From assembly GCA_965658745.1 (NCBI GenBank), contig CBFHTK010000012.1:50005-114004 (forward strand): a stretch of 64,000 bases of DNA, in the 5' to 3' direction. Positions 1 to 8,873 of the stretch are shown in pieces. Every line of letters begins with the position of its first letter. The first letter of the stretch is position 1. The DNA is from JAHDFB01 sp965658745. Lineage in GTDB: Bacteria > Bacteroidota > Bacteroidia > Chitinophagales > Saprospiraceae. Below the pieces are notes generated by a model. That model searched no databases. It was not told the DNA's origin and was given only the letters and a program-made list of their open reading frames with translations. Made by a program: the position numbers and the translations under genes.

Positions 1-360
1 ATTAAGTTAGATGAGCATCCTTTCTACAAGTATTTTAGTGGACGAGGTTTCAAGTCAGTAGATTTTTTGATTGTGCAAGAAGGCACTCTATTTTTAGTTG
101 AGATAAAAAATTATCAATACTATCCAAATACTCTTCGACCAAAGGAGCTTGAACTGCATCAAAACTTTTTACAGAAATGTGAGGACACTCTGCACCTTCT
201 CGACAATTTCCATGATTTTATGCAGCAAAGTTTTATTAGAAGAGTCCTTGTTCAAAAATGGAAATGGTATTTCTTAGGACATGCTGAATGGAAAGAATGG
301 TTGAGAGCCTATGAAATATATAAAGCTGGTGATGTAGTCTGTTTACTGCATGCTGATTGA
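1..360 (+). CDS. C-terminal part of a possible PD-(D/E)XK nuclease-like protein (5' truncated by window edge)
   Basis: The reading frame is open from base 1 (frame 1) to the TGA at 358-360, so the gene starts upstream of the window; the TTG at 67 is not needed as a start. The visible part reads FKSVDFLIVQEGTLFLVEIK: an Asp followed about 14 residues later by E-x-K, each on a predicted beta strand, which is the core pattern of PD-(D/E)XK nucleases and NERD-type domains. The rest (HQNFLQKCEDTLHLLDNF and a Trp-rich tail) looks helical. The catalytic N-terminal part is missing, so the substrate cannot be told. Family assignment is inference from one motif. Confidence 0.5.
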   Translation: MKLDEHPFYKYFSGRGFKSVDFLIVQEGTLFLVEIKNYQYYPNTLRPKELELHQNFLQKCEDTLHLLDNFHDFMQQSFIRRVLVQKWKWYFLGHAEWKEWLRAYEIYKAGDVVCLLHAD

Positions 361-364
361 TTAA

Positions 365-1588
365 CTATGATTTCATTCCCTTTGCAATAGCCTCTGCCAC
401 AAGCCTTCCTGACTTCATTGCAGCTTGTAAAGACCCGTGCATTTTGTGATCACCACAAATCCAAATATTTTCTTTTCTTTGGAAGGGAGAATTTTCAGAA
501 ACTGTATTTTGATTAGGCAAAGCGTATTCAATTGTTTGAAGATCTACCAACTTCCAATTTTCAGCATCATTAAACCAATTTTTCATCTCTTTTTGAACTG
601 TTGCTTCTACTTTTTCCAAAGGTAATTGTGATCGTAATGTAACAGACAACAGGTTGTCCTTTTGGGCATAAGCCCGACTTACCTTATTAACAACACAAAG
701 GTTATTGACTATACCCTTGGAATTCGATTGTAAAGCAATAAGGGGTTTTTCATAAGGAGTTACGGCAGTAGAAAAATGCGCGTGAACTGTCGAGGCATAT
801 TTTGGTTTGGGTAGGTCTAATAGACCTGAGAGCGCTTTAGCATCGGTCGCTAGAACAATATTTTCAGTAGTATAAGCTCCCTTATTTGTTTGAAGTGCGT
901 TTCCGTCTATTGACAAAACATGTTCATCAGTATGTACTTTTGCATCATCCAACTTTGAAAGCAATTGTTTTGGAATTTCTTGCATTCCATTTTGGGGAAG
1001 CGCAGCTGAACCCTCACTAAACATTTTGAAAACAAATTCAAACATTCGGGAACTTGTAGAAAGTTCGTTCTCTAAGAAAATGCCGCTAAAAAAAGGTCGT
1101 AAAAATGCTTCAATGATCGTATTTGTAAAACCTAGATTTTTTAAATATTGTAATGTAGTTGATTCCGACTTGCCAAAAATCGAGTCAATGCTGGTGTTTT
1201 TTAATCTAGAAGACAGTCTGTAAACACCGATTTTGTCAGAGAATGATGCGCCTTTACTCGCTAGCGTACTCCACAAAGTAGTTAAATCTCTTAAAGGATC
1301 TCCGAACACCGAAGTCTTTCCGCTATCCAACAGCAATAGTGCGCCAGGGTCAAAAGTACTCAAGTTGAGGGCGTCATAATCTAATATTCTATTAGCCTCT
1401 GGATATGCCGTTAAGAGAACTTGAAAACCTCGATCGAAAAGAAACCCATCAACAGATCTAGTTTTCACACGACCACCTACCTCTGCATTAGCTTCCAACA
1501 ACAAGTAATCAATTCCTTGTTTTTGCAAATTTAGTGCCGCTGTCAGACCCGCAATTCCGCCTCCTACAATAATTACTTGATGATCCAT
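365..1588 (-). CDS. FAD-dependent amine oxidase / protoporphyrinogen-oxidase-like oxidoreductase
   Basis: This is a 407-residue flavoprotein. Residues 4-33 hold the dinucleotide-binding beta-alpha-beta fold (VIIVGGGIAGLTAALNLQKQ, then the acidic LLLEAN), followed by the GGRVKT motif typical of the flavin-containing amine oxidase/HemY/CrtI superfamily. The C-terminus NIWICGDHKMHGSLQAAMKS is the second flavin-contact segment and ends in a helix (GRLVAEAIAKG). No signal peptide or membrane segment is visible. It is transcribed divergently from the phytoene-desaturase-type gene at 1724, and the two share about 135 bases of upstream DNA. A carotenoid-linked role is possible from position only; the substrate is not shown by the sequence. 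Confidence 0.85.
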   Translation of the reverse strand: MDHQVIIVGGGIAGLTAALNLQKQGIDYLLLEANAEVGGRVKTRSVDGFLFDRGFQVLLTAYPEANRILDYDALNLSTFDPGALLLLDSGKTSVFGDPLRDLTTLWSTLASKGASFSDKIGVYRLSSRLKNTSIDSIFGKSESTTLQYLKNLGFTNTIIEAFLRPFFSGIFLENELSTSSRMFEFVFKMFSEGSAALPQNGMQEIPKQLLSKLDDAKVHTDEHVLSIDGNALQTNKGAYTTENIVLATDAKALSGLLDLPKPKYASTVHAHFSTAVTPYEKPLIALQSNSKGIVNNLCVVNKVSRAYAQKDNLLSVTLRSQLPLEKVEATVQKEMKNWFNDAENWKLVDLQTIEYALPNQNTVSENSPFQRKENIWICGDHKMHGSLQAAMKSGRLVAEAIAKGMKS

Positions 1589-1723
1589 AGTTCTTCATTT
1601 TGTATGCCTATGCAAATATGTTTTATTTTGATGAGTCTAGCTCAAAAGAACTTCCTTCATTTCTTATCCAAAAATATTCTCTAGCTATTAACATTTTTAC
1701 TCATAAGTTGTTATTCTTGAGGT

Positions 1724-3190
1724 ATGGCAAAAAGTGATAAATCCGTAGTAATTATTGGTGCTGGTATTGGGGGTCTGGCTACAGCGGTAAGAACAGCTCT
1801 CAAAGGTTATAAGGTTAGTGTTTATGAGAAAGCTGACTCATGCGGCGGAAAACTTACTGAATTTGAATTAGGTGACTATCGATTTGATTTTGGCCCATCC
1901 CTATTTACAATGCCGCAGTATGTACTAGAAATATTCAAGGAAGCCGGAAAAGATCCTAAAGACTATTTTACATATAAGTCACTTCCCGAAGCATGCCGAT
2001 ATTTTTATCCAGACGGCACACGATTTACGGCTCCCACTAACGAGGAAGAATTTGTCAAGATTGCAGCGAGTACTTTTGATGTTTCTGAAAAGAAGCTAAA
2101 AGCGTATATGGATGAAAATCGTAAGATTTTTGAAAATGCTGGAGAAGTTTTTCTAACACACTCATTGCAGAAGGTTAAGACCTGGATTCAGCCAAAAGTG
2201 GTGAAGTCGCTTTTTCATAGCTATGTACTAAATATGCTTAAGTCCATGCACCAGGTGACTAGCAAAAGAATTAGTGACCCGAGACTCGTCCAACTTTTTG
2301 ATAGATATGCAACTTATAATGGTTCAAGCCCTTACAAAGCAAGCTCTATTCTAAATAGTATCTCTTCGCTTGAACATGAATACGGCACTTACTTTCCTGT
2401 CGGCGGAATGGCGCATATTGCAAAATCGATCGAAAATCTTGCAAAAGAGCTTGGAGTTATCTTTCATTATAACCAGACTGTAGATAGAATCAAATATGCA
2501 GGTAATACAGCTCAAGGAATAGAGGTTGATGGAAAAGCAATTTCAGCAGATATTGTTGTTTCAAATATGGATGTGCATTTTACCTACGAACGTCTTCTGC
2601 AGAAATCTACCGCAAGATTGGAAAAACGAGAAAAATCAAGTTCAGCTGTCATATTCTATTGGGGAATTGACCGATCATTTGATGAACTAGGTTTACATAA
2701 CGTCATGTTTAGTGACAATTACGAAAAAGAGTTTACAGAAATTTTTGATGAAAAGACATTGCCAACCGATCCAACGATATATATCAATATTTCAAGTAAA
2801 CATAGTCCATCTGATGCACCAGCCAATGCCGAAAATTGGTTTGTAATGATTAATGTCCCCGCGGATTTTGGACAAAAGTGGGGTCAAGAGATCGTACAAC
2901 TCAAACGGAAAGTGGTTTCTACGATAAGTGAACAATTAAAAGTTGATATTTCAAAACATATAGCAGAAGAGTGGATTGCTGATCCTAGAACTATTGCTGA
3001 TAGAACGATTTCACATCGTGGAGCGCTTTATGGTACAAGCAGCAATCATTGGTTGAGTGCTTTTCTTCGTCATCCCAATTTTTCTTCTGAATTTAAGAAC
3101 TTATACTTTGTAGGTGGTACAGTTCATCCTGGAGGTGGAATACCATTATGCCTGCTAAGTGCAAAAATAGCTAGTGATTTAATGAACTAG
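1724..3190 (+). CDS. crtD: Carotenoid desaturase of the CrtI/CrtD family (likely hydroxycarotenoid 3,4-desaturase)
   Basis: The protein has 488 residues, the usual CrtI-family length. It starts with the FAD-binding motif VVIIGAGIGGLATAVRTALK and CGGKLTEFELGDYRFDFGPS, and ends with the family signature NLYFVGGTVHPGGGIPLCLL. CrtI-type enzymes desaturate carotenes at the membrane using FAD. The gene is followed after 8 bases by a CruF-type hydratase gene; in Bacteroidota the pair CrtD plus CruF makes the 1'-hydroxy, 3',4'-didehydro end group of monocyclic carotenoids such as saproxanthin, myxol and flexixanthin. I therefore prefer CrtD over phytoene desaturase CrtI, but motifs alone cannot separate the two. 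Confidence 0.85.
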   Translation: MAKSDKSVVIIGAGIGGLATAVRTALKGYKVSVYEKADSCGGKLTEFELGDYRFDFGPSLFTMPQYVLEIFKEAGKDPKDYFTYKSLPEACRYFYPDGTRFTAPTNEEEFVKIAASTFDVSEKKLKAYMDENRKIFENAGEVFLTHSLQKVKTWIQPKVVKSLFHSYVLNMLKSMHQVTSKRISDPRLVQLFDRYATYNGSSPYKASSILNSISSLEHEYGTYFPVGGMAHIAKSIENLAKELGVIFHYNQTVDRIKYAGNTAQGIEVDGKAISADIVVSNMDVHFTYERLLQKSTARLEKREKSSSAVIFYWGIDRSFDELGLHNVMFSDNYEKEFTEIFDEKTLPTDPTIYINISSKHSPSDAPANAENWFVMINVPADFGQKWGQEIVQLKRKVVSTISEQLKVDISKHIAEEWIADPRTIADRTISHRGALYGTSSNHWLSAFLRHPNFSSEFKNLYFVGGTVHPGGGIPLCLLSAKIASDLMN

Positions 3191-3198
3191 ATTTTTTT

Positions 3199-3861
3199 AT
3201 GATTACAGCTGAAATACAGTCAAGACTTGAGGAGTATCATAAGCAAATAGGCATTTTTGTTCTAGTTGTTCATATTTCGGGAGCAATCGGAATGATGTCT
3301 CCTCTTCGCATGTATTTCTTGGCGCTTACACCTTTGAATCTAGTATTTTCTTTTCTCCTAGTTACATACTTTCATCCAGAGAGAACCCCAGTGTTCTGGA
3401 GGAACTTGCTAGTCATCGTTTCCTTAGGTTTCATAATTGAACTGATCGGAGTTAATACGGGTTGGCCCTTCGGTATTTATCAATATGAATGGGCTTTCGG
3501 TCCTCAATTATGGAATACCCCAGTAGTGATCGGTTTAAACTGGTTCATAATGACGTACTCAGGTGTATATATTTTAAGAAGAATTTTTCATAATGATTTT
3601 ACAACTGCCATATTATCAGGGGTTTGCATTACCCTACTTGATGTGATATTGGAACCTGTTGCAATTAATTCTAGTTATTGGACTTGGGCTTCGGAACATG
3701 TACCCTTCAACAACTATGTCACTTGGTTTATTTGTATATCTCTTTTTTCCTTTTTGATCTTAAGAACAGAGAAAAGAGTAACAAATCCATTGATCAAATG
3801 GGTCTTCGGCGCTCAACTTGTCTTCTTTCTCAGTTTATATGTATTTTATCAATATACTTAA
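3199..3861 (+). CDS. cruF: Carotenoid 1,2-hydratase CruF family membrane protein (DUF422)
   Basis: This 220-residue polytopic membrane protein has about six or seven hydrophobic helices. Family marks are the ELIGVNTGWPFGIYQYEWAF segment with conserved Gly, Trp and Tyr residues, the LNWFIMTYSG segment, and LLDVILEPVAINSSYWTW with the acidic D..LEP motif of the DUF422/CruF family. CruF adds water across the terminal double bond of an acyclic carotenoid psi end. It follows crtD by 8 bases and is probably cotranscribed and acts on the same end group. The stop codon TAA overlaps an ATG that opens only a 29-codon frame I do not regard as a gene. Confidence 0.88.
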   Translation: MITAEIQSRLEEYHKQIGIFVLVVHISGAIGMMSPLRMYFLALTPLNLVFSFLLVTYFHPERTPVFWRNLLVIVSLGFIIELIGVNTGWPFGIYQYEWAFGPQLWNTPVVIGLNWFIMTYSGVYILRRIFHNDFTTAILSGVCITLLDVILEPVAINSSYWTWASEHVPFNNYVTWFICISLFSFLILRTEKRVTNPLIKWVFGAQLVFFLSLYVFYQYT

Positions 3862-4184
3862 TGTCGGAAAATTTAGAAGGTCAGGTGCTAACATACATTT
3901 ATGCTATATCTAATTATAGTATTGATTTACAACATGTTAATACTATGTAAATTTAGACAACTGAGGATCTCTAAGGCGTTTACACAAGTAAACGATAGCT
4001 CTAGTGAAAAGATGGAAGAAACTAAATGTGAATAATTTTCGTTATTATAGTGTATGAGTTAGAATCATGTGGGTCTATATTGGGACTTTCGATGATTACT
4101 TTTTCTCATCTCTGTACAAATTTGCTCTACGATTAAGCAAATGGGTTAGGACATTCAGAAATAATAGTTAATTAAAATATATAA
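3862..4184. other. Intergenic region, no gene seen
   Basis: About 320 AT-rich bases between cruF and the small gene at 4185. No credible reading frame was found. The only structure I see is a perfect 7-bp hairpin at 3977-3994 (CGTTTAC-ACAA-GTAAACG), which lacks a T-run and so is not a standard terminator. Confidence 0.6.
3977..3994. repeat. Short perfect inverted repeat (7-bp arms, 4-base loop)
   Basis: CGTTTAC at 3977-3983 and GTAAACG at 3988-3994 flank ACAA. It lies about 115 bases after cruF and 190 bases before the next gene. It could be an operator or an RNA hairpin; no T-run follows on either strand. The function is unknown. Confidence 0.45.
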
Positions 4185-4547
4185 ATGATAGCGACTGAAT
4201 TTGATACGCAATTAGAAAAAGCTCTCGAGTGGGCAGGTAAAAAAGGTTTTAAGGAAATAAAGTCTGTGCATGAGGACCATGAAAAACCTTTTTCGTACAC
4301 AAATAAAGAGAAAGATACAGTCTTTACGCCCCATATTACAGCAAGTAAAGATGGTCGCAAGACCTTCATTGAGATTGCTACGAAGGGAGAAGATACTGTG
4401 GAGATAATATCAAAATGGAGGTTGCTTTCAACCATGGCAGAGATTAAAGGTGGAAAGTTATACTTGCTTGCGCCGAGAGGTCATAAATCATTTACAGACG
4501 GAATCGTAGATAAATATCCAATTACCGCTACAGTATTATCAATCTAG
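4185..4547 (+). CDS. Small uncharacterised protein
   Basis: A 120-residue cytosolic protein with no signal peptide or membrane helix. It has a charged helical N-terminus (residues 1-40), then alternating strands (VFTPHITASKDGRKTFIEIA) and a helix-strand segment (ISKWRLLSTMAEIKGGKLYL, then APRGHKSFTD). The pattern of an acidic residue in the IEIA strand followed by a helix resembles a restriction-endonuclease-like fold, but the Lys of an E-x-K motif is not in place, so I do not call it a nuclease. It stands alone between long AT-rich spacers, upstream of rpoD. Its coding look (no internal decay, sensible composition, clear end) supports a real gene. Confidence 0.7.
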   Translation: MIATEFDTQLEKALEWAGKKGFKEIKSVHEDHEKPFSYTNKEKDTVFTPHITASKDGRKTFIEIATKGEDTVEIISKWRLLSTMAEIKGGKLYLLAPRGHKSFTDGIVDKYPITATVLSI

Positions 4548-4929
4548 CCTTGAACTTTAGGGAAATTATCATTGATTCAATAATTGCATTAGGATTGTTT
4601 TATCATGCAATTTGCGTCAATTAAAATTTTTCCTATTCTAAAGGAACTATTATCAACTAATAGGAATTAGTGGTATATGAGATGTTAACAATGTTAATTG
4701 CATAGAGCTGTCAAGAACATAGGTTTGTAGATTCGTTCAGAATCATATTACAAAAATGTCTTACATAGTCGCTTAGTTGGCACTAGTTATGCATTATATC
4801 GAGTTAGTATTTCCTATAGAGATATATCTCATAGTCACATAGTAAGACTTTGTTCTTGAGATTGTGGACAATGATATATTCAAAGAGTACTATATTATCC
4901 TTAATTGAATTTTATAACCAAAGTTTTAC
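4548..4929. other. Intergenic region upstream of rpoD
   Basis: About 380 bases of strongly AT-rich DNA with stops in all frames. It must carry the rpoD promoter and leader, but I could not pick a convincing TTTG / TAnnTTTG pair. No RNA gene was recognised. Confidence 0.5.
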
Positions 4930-5796
4930 ATGAGAGCACTAAAGATTACAAGCACAATAACAAGACGTGACGAACAGTCTATTGAAAAGTATTTTACAGA
5001 AATCTCTAAGTTTGACGTATTGACTCCTGAAGAGGAGATCAAACTGTTTCAGCAGTTAAAGAACGGAGATGAGCATGCACTTGCAAAAATTGTTTCGCAC
5101 AACTTGCGATTTGTTGTATCCGTTGCAAAAAAATATCAAAATTTAGGTCTTAAATTAGGTGACCTTATTAATGAAGGAAATGTTGGACTAATTACCGCTG
5201 CTAAAAGATTTGACGAGACTAAAGGTTTCAAGTTTATTTCTTATGCTGTGTGGTGGATTCGTCAGTCAATATTACAGGCTGTAAATGAGAAATCAAGAAA
5301 GATTAGGTTACCACTGAATTTGAAGTCGATTGGGACGAAAGTTCAGTCTACAATAGATGAAATTTACCAATTAGAAGAGAGAATTCCTACTGTAGAGGAG
5401 TTAGCAGAAGCTACTGGTCTTACTGAAGATGTAATCCAGAACTCAATTGCTAATCACCACAGATGTAAGTCGTTAGATGCACCAATAAATGAAGATGGAG
5501 ACGGATCCTTAGGTAGTTTATTAATGGATGACTCTTTAGACTCACCAGATTTTGAGCTTGCAGTAAAGGATTCTCAAAAAATAGAAATAGCGCATCTTTT
5601 AAGTATGCTCCCTGAGCGCCAAGCTACAATTATTTCTATGTACTACGGTATTAATAGAAAACATGCAATGACTTTAGATTCAATAGCTACTCATATGGGA
5701 CTTACCCGAGAAAGAGTGAGACAAATTAAGGATAAAGGTATTATTAAACTTCGTCAGAAGTCTGATAATTTTCAACCGACGTTCTCTATGAATTAA
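4930..5796 (+). CDS. rpoD: Primary RNA polymerase sigma factor (RpoD/SigA, short Bacteroidota form)
   Basis: With 288 residues this is the compact group 1 sigma factor of Bacteroidota, lacking the long N-terminal region 1.1 of proteobacterial sigma-70. Region 1.2 is SIEKYFTEISKFDVLTPEEE. Regions 2.1-2.4 run through GDLINEGNVGLITAAKRFDE and FISYAVWWIRQSILQ, the core-binding and -10-reading helices. Region 3 begins at KIRLPLNLKSIG. Region 4.2, the helix-turn-helix for the -33 element, is LTRERVRQIKDKGIIKLRQK. It directs RNA polymerase to housekeeping promoters. The ATG at 4930 gives the full conserved N-terminus (MRALKITSTITRRDEQSIEK). A strong terminator follows 22 bases after the stop. Confidence 0.97.
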   Translation: MRALKITSTITRRDEQSIEKYFTEISKFDVLTPEEEIKLFQQLKNGDEHALAKIVSHNLRFVVSVAKKYQNLGLKLGDLINEGNVGLITAAKRFDETKGFKFISYAVWWIRQSILQAVNEKSRKIRLPLNLKSIGTKVQSTIDEIYQLEERIPTVEELAEATGLTEDVIQNSIANHHRCKSLDAPINEDGDGSLGSLLMDDSLDSPDFELAVKDSQKIEIAHLLSMLPERQATIISMYYGINRKHAMTLDSIATHMGLTRERVRQIKDKGIIKLRQKSDNFQPTFSMN

Positions 5797-5817
5797 TACT
5801 TCGCATGGAAACTTCAA

Positions 5818-5854
5818 AAAAAGGGGCTGTCTCATAGCGAGATGGCCTCTTTTT
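5818..5854 (+). terminator. Rho-independent terminator of rpoD
   Basis: Arms 5818-5833 and 5839-5854 form a 16-bp stem (several G-U pairs) around the loop ATAGC, with a T-rich 3' side (CTCTTTTTC). It begins 22 bases after the rpoD stop. On the opposite strand the A-run also gives a T-run, so it may work for minus-strand transcription from the decayed CAP gene as well. Confidence 0.85.
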
Positions 5855-5902
5855 CTTTTAGATCAATATTCTGAATGCTATCCTTAGCTTACCCTTCCAT
5901 CA

Positions 5903-6487
5903 GAACTTTAAATTCTCTGTACGACGATACGTTGGAGTTATAATTTCAGACTGTACGCCATTTACAGTTCGAACTGTGAAACCTTCGTAGATGAGGTTTT
6001 CTGCAGTAATCTGAAATCCACCTCCATAATATTTGACGCGGTCTTGTACTGTTCTCTTCTTTGAAGATTTCTGATTATATGTTAAATCCTCGTTTTACAC
6101 TACATATTGATTTTGATCTTTTGCTGCCTCAATAAGTACTGAGTTTCTTTCTAAACTAGCAAGTTTGTTATCCCCTCGGACTTTATTTATTTCGCTATGG
6201 AGCAATACCTCAAGGACCTTAAGGTTAATGCTATTAGGATCAATTCTACTATCTACAATATCAGGATCAATTTCAAGCAACTCTGAATAGCTCACTATTT
6301 GATTTTCAGATTCAGTCACTTCCTTTTTAGTTACATTTTTGACCTCTCCTTTTTTCAAAGTCGATGACTCTAAAGGTTTTTCTGATTTATTATCCGACTT
6401 ACAGGCACTTAAGCAAAGGAGCCAGACTAAAACAGTGCATGCTGGTGTCCATAAATTACTAAGTAGTCTTATCAAAGGTTTCTTCAT
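5903..6487 (-). pseudogene. Decayed CAP/SCP-domain lipoprotein gene
   Basis: The open part (6487 down to 6098, 130 codons) starts with a lipoprotein signal (TVLVWLLCLSAC, lipobox Cys at about residue 29), a charged linker, and the first CAP-domain helix (HSEINKVRGDNKLASLERNS, then IEAAKDQNQY). The frame then hits TAA at 6095-6097, but directly after that stop the same frame goes on with clear CAP sequence: NEDLTYNQKSSKKRTVQDRV, YYGGGFQITAENLIYEGF. A second in-frame stop lies at 5900-5902. In another frame, LMEG followed by a stop and AKDSIQNIDL resembles the L..GW..S..H..N motif of CAP domains, so a frameshift is also likely. At least two stops and one probable frameshift mark it as inactive. 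Confidence 0.8.
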
Positions 6488-6736
6488 ATTGCTTCTTTAT
6501 ACCAGAACGATTTACTATCTAATATATCGTATTATCTAGCTATTAGAGTTCTCTTGTATATGTATTGTTCTATCCACTCAAATATTTCTCGTCTATTACT
6601 GGATGTGTTCAAATTGAAAATTGCGCGTTGTTGCAAGTCGGTAAGCATTCAGAGTCAGATTTAAAACCGTTATTTTCTCAGATAGAGAGAAACCCTAGAT
6701 CTTCAACAGTCTGTTGTATAATTAAATGATTGTCCT

Positions 6737-8677
6737 TTACTTGATAATTTCCACAATTTTAAAAGCTGTTCTTCTATTTGCCTGATGCTCATTTTCGGTA
6801 CATGAATCACATTCACAAGAACTTACGGGAGAAGACTCACCATAGCCTTTCGCAGTTATGCGTTCTCCATCAATACCATTTGAAATAATATACTCGACTG
6901 CAGATTGAGCTCTTTTCTGAGATAAAATTTGATTATAGGCGTCAGGTCCCCTACAGTCAGTGTGTGAACTCAATTCGATGATAATTTCAGGATTTTCATT
7001 CAGTAATGAAACTAGTTCATTCAAAGAAGGCTTAGCATCTTCGCGTATGAAGAATTGATTGAAATCATAAAGTATGTTTTCTAGAACAATTTCTTGGTTT
7101 TCGAGAATTGGCTTCAAGATTACAGTTCTATTATATGTATATGTTGACTTACCTTCAGGTATGTCCGAAAAAGAACTAAGAACTTCATTTTTTTTGTTGA
7201 AATAGCCTTCTGCTTTTACTTGGATACTGTAAATCTTCTCTTCAATATTTTTTACAATGAAAGCTCTACTCGATAAAGTCTCTGGAACATTACTAATCAG
7301 CACCTGCGCCTCAGGAAAAGGGACTTTACGCCCATCTGATAGTTCTTTAAATACGGTTAATGCTAGTTTAAGATTTTGCTCCTCTGTCTCGATATCAACA
7401 TCAGGATCTTTCACAATAACCTTATTCTTAATTTTTTCGAATTCGAAAATATCATCCAGTCCGTTTCTAGAACTCGAAAAATATCCTTTATCTAAGTAAC
7501 CAAATACATCGGGTGCATACACTAAACTAAAGTCGTCAGCTCCTGAGTTTATAGGACTTTTCATATTGAATGGTCGCTCCCAAGATCCTTTCTCGTTAAT
7601 ATATGTATAGAATATGTCCAAACCTCCCATCCCTGGGTGGCCATTACTTGAAAAGAATAATGTATCATTCTTTAGGGACGGAAATTTTTCATCTGACATC
7701 GTGTTTATCGTAGGGCCTAGAGAAATAGGATCATCCCAGTTGTTCTCTTTAGTTAGTCTTGTATAGTAGAGATCAAAACCTCCAAAACCTCCTGATTTCG
7801 AACTGCTAAAGAACAAAACACTATCACTTTCAACCCAACAAGGATGACCATAATTAGCGTTTGGTTCTACAAAAGGAAGTACCTGAGGATTCGACCATGA
7901 ACCGTTTTGTAGCCTAGTTTCAAAAATTTTACAGAAATCATCACTCTCAGCCTCTGTATAACATCTAGTAAAATAAAGAATACTTCCTTGCTCATTGAAG
8001 GATAGTGTACCTTCATTACTGTCAGTATTAATGATCGGATCTAAGAAACTAACATTTCCAGTGTTCTTATCATACATGTATAAATCAGAATAACCTCTGC
8101 CAGTCCAATTATAAATTCTTTCGGAAGAACTGTTATTTCGATCTGAGCTAAAAAAAACTTGATGATCATTAAGGAAATAGGGAGAATAGTCTGACTCCCT
8201 AGAATTGAAATATGCTTTTTTTACCTCATATGACTTATTTGGGTCGAGAATCCAATCAGAAGCTAACCGGCAAATAGCAATCTCCCTTCTGTAAAGGTCT
8301 ATTTGGGTGCCTTGAGACAATAGTCTAGTAAATAACTCAACAGCACCTTGGTAATTTTCGAGGTGCTTAAGTGCAAATGCTTTTTTTTCAAGGGCTCTGG
8401 GCCCAAAATCATGTGAATGCGCCTTTTCATACCACGGAATTGATAAAGCAACTTCTCCCATCTGCCAATATGATTCTCCGATTGTATATGCGATTCTGGC
8501 TAGTGTTTGTTCTTCTCGAGCAGACTGGTATTCATTTTCCAACAACTCTACAGCTACAGAATACTGCCTAAGTTCAAAGGCCATTGAACCGTCCTTAATT
8601 CTCTTTGTGAATACACAAGAAACAATAAGTAGGCTTGCAATTAGAACTATTAAGGACTTTAAGAAAGGTCTAAACAT
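6737..8677 (-). CDS. porE: PorE-like OmpA-family lipoprotein (TPR, PD40 propeller, CRD, OmpA) of the type IX secretion system
   Basis: The 646-residue protein has a lipoprotein signal with Cys21 (LIASLLIVSC), TPR-like helices at about 30-150, WD40/PD40 beta-propeller repeats at about 165-410 (recurring VFFSSDR, LFFSSSKSGGFGGFDLYYT, LFFSSNGHPGMGGLDIFYT), a carboxypeptidase-regulatory-like domain at about 430-520, and a C-terminal OmpA peptidoglycan-binding domain (IELSSHTDCRGPDAYN, SQKRAQSAVEYI, RRTAF). This order matches PorE of the T9SS, which tethers the secretion complex to peptidoglycan. Bacteroidota often have several paralogs with this layout, so the exact role is inferred; four probable T9SS clients in the window fit. 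It sits downstream of secDF on the same strand, but a terminator at 8819-8848 lies between them. Confidence 0.75.
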   Translation of the reverse strand: MFRPFLKSLIVLIASLLIVSCVFTKRIKDGSMAFELRQYSVAVELLENEYQSAREEQTLARIAYTIGESYWQMGEVALSIPWYEKAHSHDFGPRALEKKAFALKHLENYQGAVELFTRLLSQGTQIDLYRREIAICRLASDWILDPNKSYEVKKAYFNSRESDYSPYFLNDHQVFFSSDRNNSSSERIYNWTGRGYSDLYMYDKNTGNVSFLDPIINTDSNEGTLSFNEQGSILYFTRCYTEAESDDFCKIFETRLQNGSWSNPQVLPFVEPNANYGHPCWVESDSVLFFSSSKSGGFGGFDLYYTRLTKENNWDDPISLGPTINTMSDEKFPSLKNDTLFFSSNGHPGMGGLDIFYTYINEKGSWERPFNMKSPINSGADDFSLVYAPDVFGYLDKGYFSSSRNGLDDIFEFEKIKNKVIVKDPDVDIETEEQNLKLALTVFKELSDGRKVPFPEAQVLISNVPETLSSRAFIVKNIEEKIYSIQVKAEGYFNKKNEVLSSFSDIPEGKSTYTYNRTVILKPILENQEIVLENILYDFNQFFIREDAKPSLNELVSLLNENPEIIIELSSHTDCRGPDAYNQILSQKRAQSAVEYIISNGIDGERITAKGYGESSPVSSCECDSCTENEHQANRRTAFKIVEIIK

Positions 8678-8818
8678 AAATGTAACTTACGGCTGCTCGA
8701 ATATATACGATTTTTCTAACAGCCATATTGCGATACATGTTTAATTGTTGTATATAATTAATGAAAGCGACAAAATCAAGACATATAGTTCCTTATAAGC
8801 TACTACGTTTGACAAAAA

Positions 8819-8848
8819 AAGGCCTCCAATTCACAAATTGGAAGCCTT
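8819..8848 (-). terminator. Rho-independent terminator of secDF
   Basis: Arms 8819-8831 and 8836-8848 form a 13-bp stem with one wobble around a 4-base loop. On the minus strand it is followed by a run of seven T (8814-8820 read in reverse), 26 bases after the secDF stop. Confidence 0.88.
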
Positions 8849-8873
8849 CTTAGATATCCTATTATGTATAATC

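Noticed and set aside
3861..3950. Short frame starting in the cruF stop codon (29 codons)
   Set aside because: Too short, no recognisable sequence, and no conserved features.
4185..4547. Nuclease call for the small protein
   Set aside because: The putative E-x-K motif lacks the Lys, so catalytic function cannot be claimed.
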